From NCBI RefSeq assembly GCF_020740535.1, contig NZ_CP082362.1, positions 6,011,501 to 6,075,500 of the forward strand: a stretch of 64,000 nt of DNA, written 5' to 3'. How positions within the stretch are numbered: position 1 is the first letter of the stretch; the number at the start of each line of letters is the position of its first letter. A program made the position numbers and the translations under genes. The notes beneath the pieces were generated by a model that saw only the letters and a list, made by a program, of their open reading frames with translations, was not told the origin of the DNA and did not search any database. Positions 42,024 through 50,820 of this stretch are shown piece after piece. The DNA comes from Streptomyces profundus (GTDB lineage Bacteria > Actinomycetota > Actinomycetes > Streptomycetales > Streptomycetaceae).

Positions 42024-42878
42024 TCAGTGTTCCCGGGCGGTGTCGGCGAGCCCGACGAGTCGCTCGGCGCCGCTGTAGACGTTCATCGAGGTGCCGCGCA
42101 GGAAGCCGACCAGGGTCATTCCCGCCTCGGCCGCCAGATCGACGGCAAGCGACGAGGGCGCCGACACGGCGGCCAGCGCCGGGATGCCGGCCATCACCGC
42201 CTTCTGCACCAGCTCGAACGACGCCCGCCCCGACACCAGCAGCAGCGCGTCGCGCAGCGGCAGGGCGCCGGCCTGGAGCGCGTGCCCGACGATCTTGTCC
42301 ACCGCGTTGTGCCGGCCCACGTCCTCCCGCACGTCGAGCAGCGTGCCGTCCGCCGCGCAGAGCGCCGCCGCGTGCAGTCCGCCGGTGCGGTCGAAGACGC
42401 GTTGGGCGGCGCGCAGCCGTCCCGGCAGCTCGGCCAGCACGGCGGGATCGATGGCCGGGCCCGCCGGCAGCGGCAGCGGCCAGCGGGCGGTGGTGCGCAC
42501 CGAGTCCAGGCTGGCCTTGCCACACAGCCCGCACGACGAGGTGGTGTACACCTGCCGGGCCAGCGAGGCGTCCGGCGGCGGCACCCCGTCGGCGAGCCGC
42601 ACATCCACGACGTTGTAGGTGTTGCCGCCCTCGGGGCCCGTCGCGCCGGCGCAGTAGGCGATCCTGGCCAGCTCGTCCCGCTCCGCCAGCACGCCCTCGC
42701 TCACCAGAAAGCCGCAGGCCAGGGCGAAATCGTCGCCCGGCGTTCGCATGGTGATCGCCAGCGGGCGTCCGTTCACCCGGATCTCCAGCGGCTCCTCGCC
42801 GACCAGTGTGTCGGCCCGTGTGTCGATGACCCCGTCCCTGACCCTGATGACGCGGCGGCGTTCGGTGACCCGTCCCAT
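42024..42878 (-). CDS. fdhD: Formate dehydrogenase accessory sulfurtransferase FdhD
   Basis: The 284-residue protein has the typical MGRVTERRRVIRVRDG start, EEPLEIRVNGRPLAITMRTPGDDFALACGFL, the sulfur-relay cysteines in TTSSCGLCGKAS, DVGRHNAVDK and SGRASFELVQKA. It passes sulfur from IscS to the molybdenum cofactor of formate dehydrogenases. No formate dehydrogenase gene is in this window. ATG 42878 is chosen on family length; the frame extends to 42890. No clear ribosome site is seen. Confidence 0.94.
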   Translation of the reverse strand: MGRVTERRRVIRVRDGVIDTRADTLVGEEPLEIRVNGRPLAITMRTPGDDFALACGFLVSEGVLAERDELARIAYCAGATGPEGGNTYNVVDVRLADGVPPPDASLARQVYTTSSCGLCGKASLDSVRTTARWPLPLPAGPAIDPAVLAELPGRLRAAQRVFDRTGGLHAAALCAADGTLLDVREDVGRHNAVDKIVGHALQAGALPLRDALLLVSGRASFELVQKAVMAGIPALAAVSAPSSLAVDLAAEAGMTLVGFLRGTSMNVYSGAERLVGLADTAREH

Positions 42879-42936
42879 GCCAGCCATCATGGCACCGGCC
42901 CGCGCCCCCGGGGTCGGTGGCGCGGGCCCGGCCAGC

Positions 42937-45900
42937 TCAGTCGCGGGCGCGCAGGCTCTCCGGCGGGCCGAGGTAGCTGGGGCGGAGGCCGCCGGTGTCC
43001 ACCACCAGCTTCTGCACGACCACCGTCGGGTCGACCATCCAGAACTTGAGCAGATGACGGCCCGGCTCGGAGACGGTGTGCTCGGTGGTGATCACGGTGG
43101 CGTTGTCCGAGGTGTTGCGCGCCCACTGCGGGTTCATGTTCTGGTCATCCGACCCGGTGAGCGCGGTGATGTTCACCGACTGGGGTGCCTCGTCGTCGAA
43201 GGAGACGGCATAGCTGAGACCGTCGGTCGGCAGCACGTTGTTGCGGGGGGAGAGATAGGACAGCACCCGCACCGTGCCCGAGGTGAAGAGCGTCAACTCG
43301 TACTCCAGGCGCGGCCCGCGCCCCCCGGGGGTCTGGCGCGGCGCGGTCACGGGGAACGGGGTGACGCCGGCACCGGTGCGGCCCAGATCGGGCAGCGTCC
43401 GCCAGGAGATCCCGGCGGTGTGCACGGCGCGGGTGTAGTGCGCGGCCTCCATCGACACATAGCCGCCCGCCTCGACAAAGCCGTGCAGCCGGCGGCGCGG
43501 CGTGCCCGGGTTGTCCACCTCGGCCACCACCTCGACCTCCCGGCCGGCGCCGGAGACCGTGACCGGCACGGTGTGCCGGCCGACCGGTGCCGCGTCGTAG
43601 TCGACGGACAGCTCCACCCGCACCTGGTCGGCGACCGTCCCCGTCGGCTCGCTGACCGTGAGCCAGGGCTCGGCCACGGTGATCCGGTAGTCGAAGGGCT
43701 CGCTGCCCCGGTTGAACACCTCGACATACTGCGGGGGGTGGCTCTGGTAGGGGCTGAACGCGGGCAGCACGGCGGGGCTGGTGGCATGCGGCCACCAGTC
43801 GGTCGACCCGTCGACGGCCACCCCCAACTCGGCCCCGGCGACCGGCTCGATCCGTCGCACCGGGGGGAACACCGCGTCCGGCAGGGCCACGTGGTCCGGG
43901 GTCTGCGGCTGCTGCCAGGGGGCGTCGGGTCCGTAGCGCTCCACGTCGCCGTAGCCGATCTTGGGCTGGGTCTGGAAGCCGGCCCACTTCCCGTCCGCCA
44001 GTTCGTTGTTGTAGAAGTCCGACATCGCCTGGTCGTCGGCGAACCTGGCGTCGGTGGCGTCCGCGAGCTCGTTGGTGGCCAGCCGGCCCTGTTCCGCGTA
44101 GTGCAGGCTGGTGAACTCGGCGGCCCGCAGGGCATAGAGGTTCGCCGTCGCCTCCACCTGGTACTGCACCAGCTGGTAGAAGGCCTCCTGGCTGTCCGCC
44201 GGCAGCCCGTCCCCTATCTGCTGTACCCGGGCGTCCAGTGCCTCCCATTCGGCGGTCACCCGTTCCAGCTCCCGGTAGTTGACCAGGCTGAACGGGGTGG
44301 CCTGGTCGTCGTGGACGACGGCGCTCGGGTCGGTGGCCAGGTCCTTCTCCGGGTCCACGGTGATCCGCCGGTTGAGCAGTTCGGGCTTCCTGCGCGCCTG
44401 GAGCACCCCGTAGGTGTGCAGCACCTCGGCGATCGCCTCGGCGTGCTCGGGCCCGAAGTTCTCCTGGGCGTACCGCCGTTCCCACGCGCCCAGCGCCTCG
44501 ATGTCGAGGCGCTCCGGGTCCCAGGCGTAGTCGAGGAAGAACTGGAGCGGCATCTCCTCGGCCTTGAGGTCGCCCACATTGACCACCCAGAGGCGGTCGA
44601 TGCCGTAGCGGTAGCCGAGGTGGAGCTGTTCCCAGGTGCTCGCCAGGTTGATCGTGTCGACCCACTTGTAGTTGCGGCCGACGCCCACATAGTCGAAGTG
44701 GTAGTAGAGGCCGTAGCCACCGGATCGCTCGGGCAGCCGGGGGTCCGGCACCTTGCGCAGGTTGCCCCAGTTGTCGTCACAGAAGATCACGGTGACGTCG
44801 TCCGGCGGACGCAGGCCCTCGTCCCAGTAGTGCTGAACCTCCTTGTAGAGCGTCTGGACCTGTGGAATGCCCGTCAACGCATCGTCGGTCAGCTCGTCCA
44901 GGATCTCGCGTTGGCTGGCGATGATGCTCTCCATCAGCTCGATGCCGTCCCCGTCGGGGAGGCTGACATCGCCGTTGCCGCGCATCCCGAGGGTGACCAC
45001 GCCCTCGAAGCCCTCGTCCACCATCCGCCGCACGCCGTCGGCCCAGTACCGCTTGATGGCCTCGCCGTTGAAGCGGAAGCTCCACTCGCCGGTGCCGCCG
45101 TACGGGTCGCTGCCCGGGGTGACGATGTCGCCGTCCTCGTCCCGCTGGGCCGGCACCGCGTGCCGGTTCCACTCCTCGATCCCGCGCATCATCGGGCCCT
45201 CGTGCGAGGTGCCCATGACCACGCCGTAGGCGGTGGCGGTGGCGTGGTTGGCCGGGTCGTCCTCGGCGAACGCGCGGCCCCAGACCGCCGGCCAGAGGTA
45301 GTTGCCCTTCAGCCGCAGCAGCACCTCGAACACCTTGGCGTAGAAGCCGCTGTTGAACCCGCCCTCGTAGCCGGGCGCGTGCCCCGGGCCGAAGAACGCG
45401 GGCGCCCAGGTGCCCAGGGCCGGGTTCTCGTCGTTGATGAAGAAGCCCCGGTACTTGACGGCCGGCGTGCCCTGGGTGTGCCTGCCGGGCAGCGCGTAGA
45501 GGGCGTCCTGGTGCGGTGTGTGCACATCGTCCCACCAGTACCAGGGGGAGACGCCGGCCTGCCGGGAGACCTCGTAGACGCCGAAGATGGTGCCGCGCTG
45601 GTCGCTGCCGGCCAGCACCAGGGCGCGTCTGACCCCCGGCAGCGGGTCGATCACCACCTGCTGGCGGCTGGTCTCCCAGCGGCCCTCGATCCCGTCGACG
45701 TCGAGCTTGCCCGACTCGACGAGCCGGTCGATCAGCGGGCTCCGGCCGATGGTGCCGATGATGACGGCGACGTCCATCCGCCCGGCCGGCTCGCGCAGTA
45801 TCTCGGGTGCGACATGGGTGACACGTTCGATGTCGGCGCGCAGGTCCTCGGCCACGCGGACGACTCCGGGGAAGTCGTCGTCGCTGACCAGGATCGGGGT

Positions 45901-46065
45901 TGCCCGCCCTTCGGCGACCAGGGGCAGGCTTCCGGGGCGCCAGGTGGAGGAGATGAAGGCGTCGCGCCGGTCGGCCGGCCTGGCGTGGGCGGGGGTGACG
46001 GTGGGGACGGCGGTGGCAGCGACGGTGAGCGGAAGGATGCTCAGAAAGGCACGCCGGCTCGTCAT
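42937..46065 (-). CDS. Tat-exported glycoside hydrolase family 115 (xylan alpha-glucuronidase)
   Basis: The 1042-residue protein starts with a twin-arginine signal (TSRRAFLSILPL, cleavage near AHA at about 28). The GH115 body has ATPILVSDDDF, GSDQRGTIFGVYEVS, GVSPWYWWDDV, KYRGFFINDENP, NYLWPAVWGRAF and VIFCDDNWGNLR. A C-terminal GH115 C-domain runs from about 870 to the end. The enzyme removes 4-O-methyl-glucuronic acid from xylan. ATG 46065 has GGAG eight bases upstream. A perfect 14-base palindrome lies 30 bases before the start, suggesting substrate-dependent repression. No other xylanolytic gene is adjacent. Confidence 0.93.
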   Translation of the reverse strand: MTSRRAFLSILPLTVAATAVPTVTPAHARPADRRDAFISSTWRPGSLPLVAEGRATPILVSDDDFPGVVRVAEDLRADIERVTHVAPEILREPAGRMDVAVIIGTIGRSPLIDRLVESGKLDVDGIEGRWETSRQQVVIDPLPGVRRALVLAGSDQRGTIFGVYEVSRQAGVSPWYWWDDVHTPHQDALYALPGRHTQGTPAVKYRGFFINDENPALGTWAPAFFGPGHAPGYEGGFNSGFYAKVFEVLLRLKGNYLWPAVWGRAFAEDDPANHATATAYGVVMGTSHEGPMMRGIEEWNRHAVPAQRDEDGDIVTPGSDPYGGTGEWSFRFNGEAIKRYWADGVRRMVDEGFEGVVTLGMRGNGDVSLPDGDGIELMESIIASQREILDELTDDALTGIPQVQTLYKEVQHYWDEGLRPPDDVTVIFCDDNWGNLRKVPDPRLPERSGGYGLYYHFDYVGVGRNYKWVDTINLASTWEQLHLGYRYGIDRLWVVNVGDLKAEEMPLQFFLDYAWDPERLDIEALGAWERRYAQENFGPEHAEAIAEVLHTYGVLQARRKPELLNRRITVDPEKDLATDPSAVVHDDQATPFSLVNYRELERVTAEWEALDARVQQIGDGLPADSQEAFYQLVQYQVEATANLYALRAAEFTSLHYAEQGRLATNELADATDARFADDQAMSDFYNNELADGKWAGFQTQPKIGYGDVERYGPDAPWQQPQTPDHVALPDAVFPPVRRIEPVAGAELGVAVDGSTDWWPHATSPAVLPAFSPYQSHPPQYVEVFNRGSEPFDYRITVAEPWLTVSEPTGTVADQVRVELSVDYDAAPVGRHTVPVTVSGAGREVEVVAEVDNPGTPRRRLHGFVEAGGYVSMEAAHYTRAVHTAGISWRTLPDLGRTGAGVTPFPVTAPRQTPGGRGPRLEYELTLFTSGTVRVLSYLSPRNNVLPTDGLSYAVSFDDEAPQSVNITALTGSDDQNMNPQWARNTSDNATVITTEHTVSEPGRHLLKFWMVDPTVVVQKLVVDTGGLRPSYLGPPESLRARD

Positions 46066-46094
46066 GATTTCAGCTCCGGGCGTTGAGGGGGTCA

Positions 46095-46108
46095 CCGATA
46101 ATTATCGG
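46095..46108. promoter_or_regulatory. Perfect palindrome CCGATAATTATCGG upstream of GH115
   Basis: CCGATAATTATCGG is fully self-complementary and contains GATAAT, a good -10 hexamer for the minus-strand GH115 gene. It is an AT-rich island in GC-rich surroundings and therefore a strong operator candidate. Confidence 0.6.
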
Positions 46109-46293
46109 GGCAGTTCCGGAAGGCTAATGACGTGCTCACGACGGGTCAAGAGGCACGCAACGGGCGCCTGTCCAGCGGGTGTTGTGGGTCCCGTGGCCGA
46201 AAAGTTTTCAGTGCCTCGGCCCGGCGAACCGGCCGGGCGCCACCCGTGCTCCGCCCCGGCGCGGGGCACGGGTGAGGCCGCCCACCGTGCGTC

Positions 46294-46312
46294 CGGCGGG
46301 CTCGGCCCGCCG
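46294..46312 (-). terminator. Hairpin terminator after allophanate hydrolase
   Basis: CGGCGGGC (46294-46301) and GCCCGCCG (46305-46312) pair perfectly around TCG, seven bases past the stop. A second hairpin lies at 46220-46239. Confidence 0.7.
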
Positions 46313-46318
46313 CCCCCG

Positions 46319-48121
46319 CTACCCGCCTGCGACCGCCCGGCGCGGGGCGCGCGTGGCGAGATACGCCCGCCAGCCACCGTGCCGGGAGATGTCGGGCGCG
46401 CCGGCCGTCGCATGGGGCTCGCAGAGGAAGCCGGTGACCGCCCGGCCGTCGGCCAGCCGGACGCGGCCCAGGGCCATGGGCGCGGGCAGCGCGGCCAGGA
46501 AGGCGCCGAGGGCGGCGGCGGGCAGCGACCACAGCTCCCCGCCGAGGGAGTGGCCCAACTCATCGGGCGCCACCCGCACCAGCCCGGGCCGGGCGGGCTC
46601 GCCCGGCAGCGCCACCATCCGGTACTCGGGGGCCGTCACCACCTCTTCCACCAACCGACCCCCGACACTTGTCAGTTGGTGGTTCAACGGCTGGCCGGAG
46701 AGGTGGGCGCCGAAGACGACCAGCGGCAGCCCGGGCGGGCCCCACCCCGGCGCGCCCTCGGGTTCGCCGGTGAGCAGCCGGGCGATATCGCCGGCCACCC
46801 GGTCGGCGAACGCGCGGGCGATCACGGTGACCCCGAACGGGCCGCCCCTCACCTCGCCGGCCGGCACCGCGACCGCCGAAAGGTCCAGCAGGTTCACGAA
46901 GTTGGTGAACACCCCGAGACGGCTGTTCACCCCGATCGGATCGGCCGCCACCTCGGCCAGCGTCGGGTGCTCGGGCGCGGTGGGCAGCAGCAACGCGTCA
47001 CAGCCGTCGAGTCGCGCGAGCGCCTCGTGGCGGAGCCGGGTCAACAGCGCCCGGTCCGCCGCGTAGCGGTGGGCGGGCAGCCGGCCGGCCGCCGTGATGA
47101 TGGACCGCACCCGCGGGTCGACGCCCGGCGCCCGGCCGGTGGCCTGATCGTCCAGGAACGCCCCCACGGCGGCATACCGCTCGGCGGCGAAGGCGCCGTC
47201 GTAGAGCAGTGCGGCGGCGCGCAGGAACGGGCCGATGTCGATGGTCGTGGTCCGCGCGCCGGCCGCTTCCAGACGGCGCACCGCGCCGTCGAACGCGGCC
47301 AGCCAGTCGGCGTCGAGCGCGCCGAGCCCCGCGGGCGAGGGGATCGCCACCACCGGCGCCGGCGGCGCGGCCAGCGGCGCGTCCGTCGGCCAGACCCGGC
47401 CGCCCGCGTCGGGCGGGCCGGCGTTGAGCACCGCGCCGACCTCCTCGGCGGCGCGCACGGAGCGGGCGAGCACCGTCACACAGTCGAAGGAGGCGGCGGC
47501 CGGCACCACGCCCTCGGTCGGCACCAGGCCCAGGGTGGGCTTGAGCCCGACGATGCCCTGGAACGCCGCCGGCACCCGGCCCGAACCAGCCGTGTCCGTG
47601 CCCAGTGCGAAGTCCACGATGCCCAGCGCGACCGCCACCGCCGAGCCCGAACTCGAACCGCCGCTGACCCGCTCGGGATCCCCGGCGGAGCGCACCGCGC
47701 CATGCGGGCTGCGGGTGCCGACCAGCCCGGTGGCGAACTGGTCGAGGGCGGTCTTGCCGACCACCAGGGCGCCCGCGGCCCGCAGCCGGGCCACGGCCGG
47801 CGCGTCCTCCTTCGGCTGGTAGGCGTAGCCGGGGCAGCCGGCCGTGGTGGGAAGCCCCGCGACATCGATGTTGTCCTTGACGCCGAACACCAGGCCGGCC
47901 AGCGGCAGCGGCTCACCCGCCGCCGCGCGTTCGTCCAACTCCGCCGCCTCGGCGCGGAGTTCGCCGGCTTCCCGGAGCGCGATCCAGGCCTCGGGCCTGG
48001 CCCCGTCGGCGAGCAGCCGCAGGCTCTCCTCGACCCGGGGGACGGCCCGGGGGACGGCCCGGGGTACGGCTCCCCGCCTTCCGGCGGTCGGGCGGTCGGG
48101 GACGGCGGGGGCGTGACTCAC
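46319..48121 (-). CDS. atzF: Allophanate hydrolase (amidase signature family)
   Basis: The 600-residue protein has an amidase-signature domain with GVKDNIDVAG (catalytic Lys), SGGSSSGSAVAVA and GTDTAGSGRVPAAF (Ser-cisSer pair). The AtzF/DUR1,2-type C-terminal domain (about 475-600) ends FLCEPHATAGAPDISRHGGW. It splits allophanate to ammonia and CO2. GTG 48121 follows AGGAGAG. Urea carboxylase, the usual partner, is not adjacent. The N-terminus has a small triple repeat (RAVP). It follows a GntR gene by 20 bases on the same strand, so the two form an operon. Confidence 0.92.
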   Translation of the reverse strand: MSHAPAVPDRPTAGRRGAVPRAVPRAVPRVEESLRLLADGARPEAWIALREAGELRAEAAELDERAAAGEPLPLAGLVFGVKDNIDVAGLPTTAGCPGYAYQPKEDAPAVARLRAAGALVVGKTALDQFATGLVGTRSPHGAVRSAGDPERVSGGSSSGSAVAVALGIVDFALGTDTAGSGRVPAAFQGIVGLKPTLGLVPTEGVVPAAASFDCVTVLARSVRAAEEVGAVLNAGPPDAGGRVWPTDAPLAAPPAPVVAIPSPAGLGALDADWLAAFDGAVRRLEAAGARTTTIDIGPFLRAAALLYDGAFAAERYAAVGAFLDDQATGRAPGVDPRVRSIITAAGRLPAHRYAADRALLTRLRHEALARLDGCDALLLPTAPEHPTLAEVAADPIGVNSRLGVFTNFVNLLDLSAVAVPAGEVRGGPFGVTVIARAFADRVAGDIARLLTGEPEGAPGWGPPGLPLVVFGAHLSGQPLNHQLTSVGGRLVEEVVTAPEYRMVALPGEPARPGLVRVAPDELGHSLGGELWSLPAAALGAFLAALPAPMALGRVRLADGRAVTGFLCEPHATAGAPDISRHGGWRAYLATRAPRRAVAGG

Positions 48122-48141
48122 GGGACTCTCCTGGGGTGCGA

Positions 48142-48957
48142 TCAGTGGCCGCGCAGGGCCTGTTGGGCGAGGGCGTGGGCGGCCCGTTCCTCGACGACCT
48201 CCAGGGACTCGCCCACATGGCGGTGCAACGCGGTCAGGGCGTCGCTGAGTCGATCGGCGAGCACCAACTCGACGATTTCCAAATGCTCGACGATGGTGCT
48301 GCGCACCCGGTCGGCCGTGAGGTAGTCGTACATCCGCACCGGCCGGATGCGGCGGCTCACGGACTCCAGCGCCTCGGTGAGCCGGGGATTGCCCGAGGCG
48401 CGCAGCAGCGTGTGGTGGAAGTCCTCGTCCTGGGCGACGAAACCCGGTTCGGGCGCCGGGGGTTGGGCGCTCAGCGCCCGCCACCGGTCCCGCAGCGGCA
48501 CCAGCAGGCGCACGTCATGGGTCACGCCGGGGGACTCCAACGCCCGTGCGATGCCCCGCAGTTCGACGGTGACGCGCAGCTCGTAGAGATCCCGCAGCTC
48601 GTCCAGGTCGGGGCGCGCCGGGTAGTAGCCCTCCCCGCGCCGCTCCACGAGACCGTCCGCGACCAGCCGCACCAGCGCCTCCCGCACGGGAGTGCGGGAC
48701 ACCCCCAGCCGCTCGGCGAGGCGCACCTCGACGAGCCGCTCGCGGACGTCGAACGCGCCCCGCAGCAGCAGTTCGCGCAGCGCGGCGTGCGCCTCGGCCC
48801 TGCGGTCCCGGCCGGCCCTGGCCCCGGACACGGCCGCCACCTGCGGCACGGCCGACGCGTCATCCGGCGCGTCCGCCTGCTCGGCGGGGGGCACCCCGGC
48901 GGTCTCCGTGGCCTCCTCGGCCGCTGTGGACGAGGGTGCATACAGCGGTGCATCCAT
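48142..48957 (-). CDS. GntR family regulator (FadR/FCD subgroup)
   Basis: The 271-residue protein has a disordered Ala/Pro-rich N-terminus (1-50), a GntR winged helix (AALRELLLRGAFDVRERLVEVRLAERLGVSRTPVREAL, about 58-95) and an FCD ligand domain. The FCD metal site includes Asp/His in DEDFHHTLLRASGNPRL and HLEIVELVLADR. It precedes allophanate hydrolase in one unit and is its probable regulator, responding to a carboxylate intermediate. Confidence 0.9.
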   Translation of the reverse strand: MDAPLYAPSSTAAEEATETAGVPPAEQADAPDDASAVPQVAAVSGARAGRDRRAEAHAALRELLLRGAFDVRERLVEVRLAERLGVSRTPVREALVRLVADGLVERRGEGYYPARPDLDELRDLYELRVTVELRGIARALESPGVTHDVRLLVPLRDRWRALSAQPPAPEPGFVAQDEDFHHTLLRASGNPRLTEALESVSRRIRPVRMYDYLTADRVRSTIVEHLEIVELVLADRLSDALTALHRHVGESLEVVEERAAHALAQQALRGH

Positions 48958-49128
48958 GGAAAGCGACCGTAGGAAGCACCCGTTACCAGCGTTCCGACCG
49001 TCGGATTGCGCTCATGTTACGGATCGGGCCCGCATGTTACGACGCCGCGCACGGGCCGCCGATCGCCGCCCGCCCGGCCCGTGGACAGGCGGTTGACGCG
49101 GGCGCCGGCCGCTGTTCCACTGGTGGGC

Positions 49129-49218
49129 ATGAGGTTTCCGCGGCTTCTGGTCACCCGCGACCACATCGACTTCGGTCGCGTGTGGTCCGCCGCGTGTCGC
49201 CGCGCCATCGCCGGCTGA
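49129..49218 (+). CDS. Leader peptide of the Streptomyces sulfur type (29 residues)
   Basis: The frame starts MRFPRLLVTRDHIDFGRV and continues WSAACRR. It matches the short actinomycete leader peptides with an HID-x2-RV-x-SA-x-C core found before sulfur-assimilation genes. GGTGG lies five bases before the ATG. It is 146 bases upstream of the LLM monooxygenase and followed by a GGGACGCG/CGCGTCCC hairpin (49274-49303), fitting cysteine-sensing attenuation. Confidence 0.7.
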   Translation: MRFPRLLVTRDHIDFGRVWSAACRRAIAG

Positions 49219-49273
49219 GTCGACCCCCGCCCCGCCTCAGCGACCGGCCACCCTTCCGCACCCGGTTCCTCCC

Positions 49274-49303
49274 GGGACGCGGCGCCCCACGCCCGCGCGT
49301 CCC
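49274..49303 (+). terminator. Possible attenuator hairpin before the LLM monooxygenase
   Basis: GGGACGCG (49274-49281) pairs with CGCGTCCC (49296-49303) with a 14-base loop. It lies between the leader peptide stop and the gene. Confidence 0.4.
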
Positions 49304-49363
49304 ACCTCTCCCGACACCCCGCCTCCCTGACGGAGGCGACCCGGCCGAAAGGCAGCGTTCGCC

Positions 49364-50518
49364 ATGCCCGTGGAATTCCTCGGTATCGCCGCGACCAACG
49401 ACGGTTCGGAGACCACCCCCCGCTCCGGTGCCTCCTTCGACCCCGACTACACCCTCCGGCTCGCCCGGGCCCACGAGGACCACGGCTGGGACCGCGTGCT
49501 GTTCGCCTACAGCTCCGGCTCGCCCGACCCGGCCGCTGGCGCGGCCCTGCTCGCCGCCCGCCTCGACCGCCTCCAGATCCTCCTCGCCCACCGGCCCAAC
49601 GTCTCCTATCCGACCTATGCCGCGCGGGCCTTCGCCACCCTCGACCGGATCAGCGGCGGCCGGCTGACCGTCCACTTCATCACCGGTGGCAGCGACCACG
49701 AGCAGCGCAGGGAGGGCGACACCCTCGCCAAGGACCAGCGCTACGACCGCACCCGCGAGTACATCGAGATCGTCAAGCGGGTGTGGACCAGCCACGAGCC
49801 CTTCGACCACGAGGGCGCGCACTACCAGTTCCAGGACTATGTGAGCGATGTCTTCCCCGTCCAACGGCCGCGCCCCCGCGTGTCGTTCGGCGGCTCGTCG
49901 CCCGCCGCCTACGCCGCGGGCGGCGCGGAGGCCGACATCTACTGCCTCTGGGGCGAGCCGCTGGCCCGCACCGCCGAGCAGATCGCCGAGGTGCGCCGCG
50001 CCGCCGCAGCCGCCGGGCGCGCCCAACCCCCGCGGATCCAGGTCGCGTTCCGCCCGATCATCGCCGCCACCGAGGAGCTGGCCTGGGAGAAGGCGCACCG
50101 CACGGTGGGCGCCATCCGCGCCCGCGCCGCCTCGGGGGCGACCACCCGCAGGCGCTCCGTCGATCCCCGCTCGCCCGAGAACACGGGCTCCCAAAGGCTG
50201 TTGGCCATCGCGGAGCAGGGCGAGCGCTACGACCGCGCGCTGTGGACCCCGACCGCCGCCGCCACCGGCGGCGCCGGCAACTCCAACGCGCTCGTCGGCA
50301 CCCCCGAGACCGTCGCCGAGGCGCTGCTGGACTACTACGACCTGGGTGTGGACATCATCTCGGCCCGAGGCTACGACCTGCTGGACGACGCCATCGACTT
50401 CGGGCGCCATGTCATCCCCCTGGTCCGCGCCGAGGTGGCCAGGCGCGACGCCCGCGCCGCGGCCACCGCGCGGCCGTCCGACGCGGTGAGCTCGCCGACA
50501 CCCGTCGCGACCCCTTGA
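49364..50518 (+). CDS. LLM-class flavin-dependent monooxygenase (alkanesulfonate type)
   Basis: The 384-residue protein is a luciferase-like TIM-barrel flavoprotein. RISGGRLTVHFITGGSDHEQRREGD, YDRTREYIEIVKRVW and PRVSFGGSSPAAYAAGG are typical of SsuD-type sulfonate monooxygenases, which use FMNH2 and O2 to release sulfite. The sulfur-type leader peptide just upstream supports a sulfur-scavenging role. The C-terminal 25 residues are Ala/Pro-rich. No flavin reductase or sulfonate transporter is adjacent. Confidence 0.9.
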   Translation: MPVEFLGIAATNDGSETTPRSGASFDPDYTLRLARAHEDHGWDRVLFAYSSGSPDPAAGAALLAARLDRLQILLAHRPNVSYPTYAARAFATLDRISGGRLTVHFITGGSDHEQRREGDTLAKDQRYDRTREYIEIVKRVWTSHEPFDHEGAHYQFQDYVSDVFPVQRPRPRVSFGGSSPAAYAAGGAEADIYCLWGEPLARTAEQIAEVRRAAAAAGRAQPPRIQVAFRPIIAATEELAWEKAHRTVGAIRARAASGATTRRRSVDPRSPENTGSQRLLAIAEQGERYDRALWTPTAAATGGAGNSNALVGTPETVAEALLDYYDLGVDIISARGYDLLDDAIDFGRHVIPLVRAEVARRDARAAATARPSDAVSSPTPVATP

Positions 50519-50595
50519 CGGCTCTCCGTCCTGAGCCGGACAATCCCACGGAAGGCCCGGTCCCGGGTCACGTCTGACGGAACGGACGGAGCGCC

Positions 50596-50727
50596 ATGGC
50601 GGAGGGTACGACGGAGGCGCGGCACGCTGCCCCCCTCCTCGCCCTGACCGCGCCAGCGACTCCCGCCCCCCGGCTGTTGACATGCCGGCGTCATATCGAT
50701 CTGCTGCGCGTCTGTAGCGCTGGTTAA
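50596..50727 (+). CDS. Second sulfur-type leader peptide (43 residues)
   Basis: The ATG 50596 frame ends LLTCRRHIDLLRVCSAG and stop. CRRHIDLLRVCS is the diagnostic core of the leader-peptide family and includes two Cys codons. A shorter start (TTG 50677) is possible. A perfect 12-bp hairpin begins 13 bases after the stop, and the ECM4-like GST gene follows, which is the layout of ribosome-mediated attenuation. Confidence 0.7.
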   Translation: MAEGTTEARHAAPLLALTAPATPAPRLLTCRRHIDLLRVCSAG

Positions 50728-50739
50728 CGCCTGCCGCAC

Positions 50740-50769
50740 GGCGGTCGTGGGTCCCGCCCCACGACCGCC
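50740..50769 (+). terminator. Attenuator hairpin before the ECM4-like gene
   Basis: GGCGGTCGTGGG (50740-50751) and CCCACGACCGCC (50758-50769) pair perfectly around a six-base loop. A pyrimidine run CCTCTCTCC follows. It lies between leader peptide and gene. Confidence 0.65.
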
Positions 50770-50820
50770 CCTCTCTCCTGCCCCCGTGCCTTTTCGTGTA
50801 GACGTCCCTGAGGGAGAGCC

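Noticed and set aside
42748..46086. 1112-codon open frame antisense to GH115
   Set aside because: It has the same composition artefact; no family features and complete overlap with the GH115 gene.
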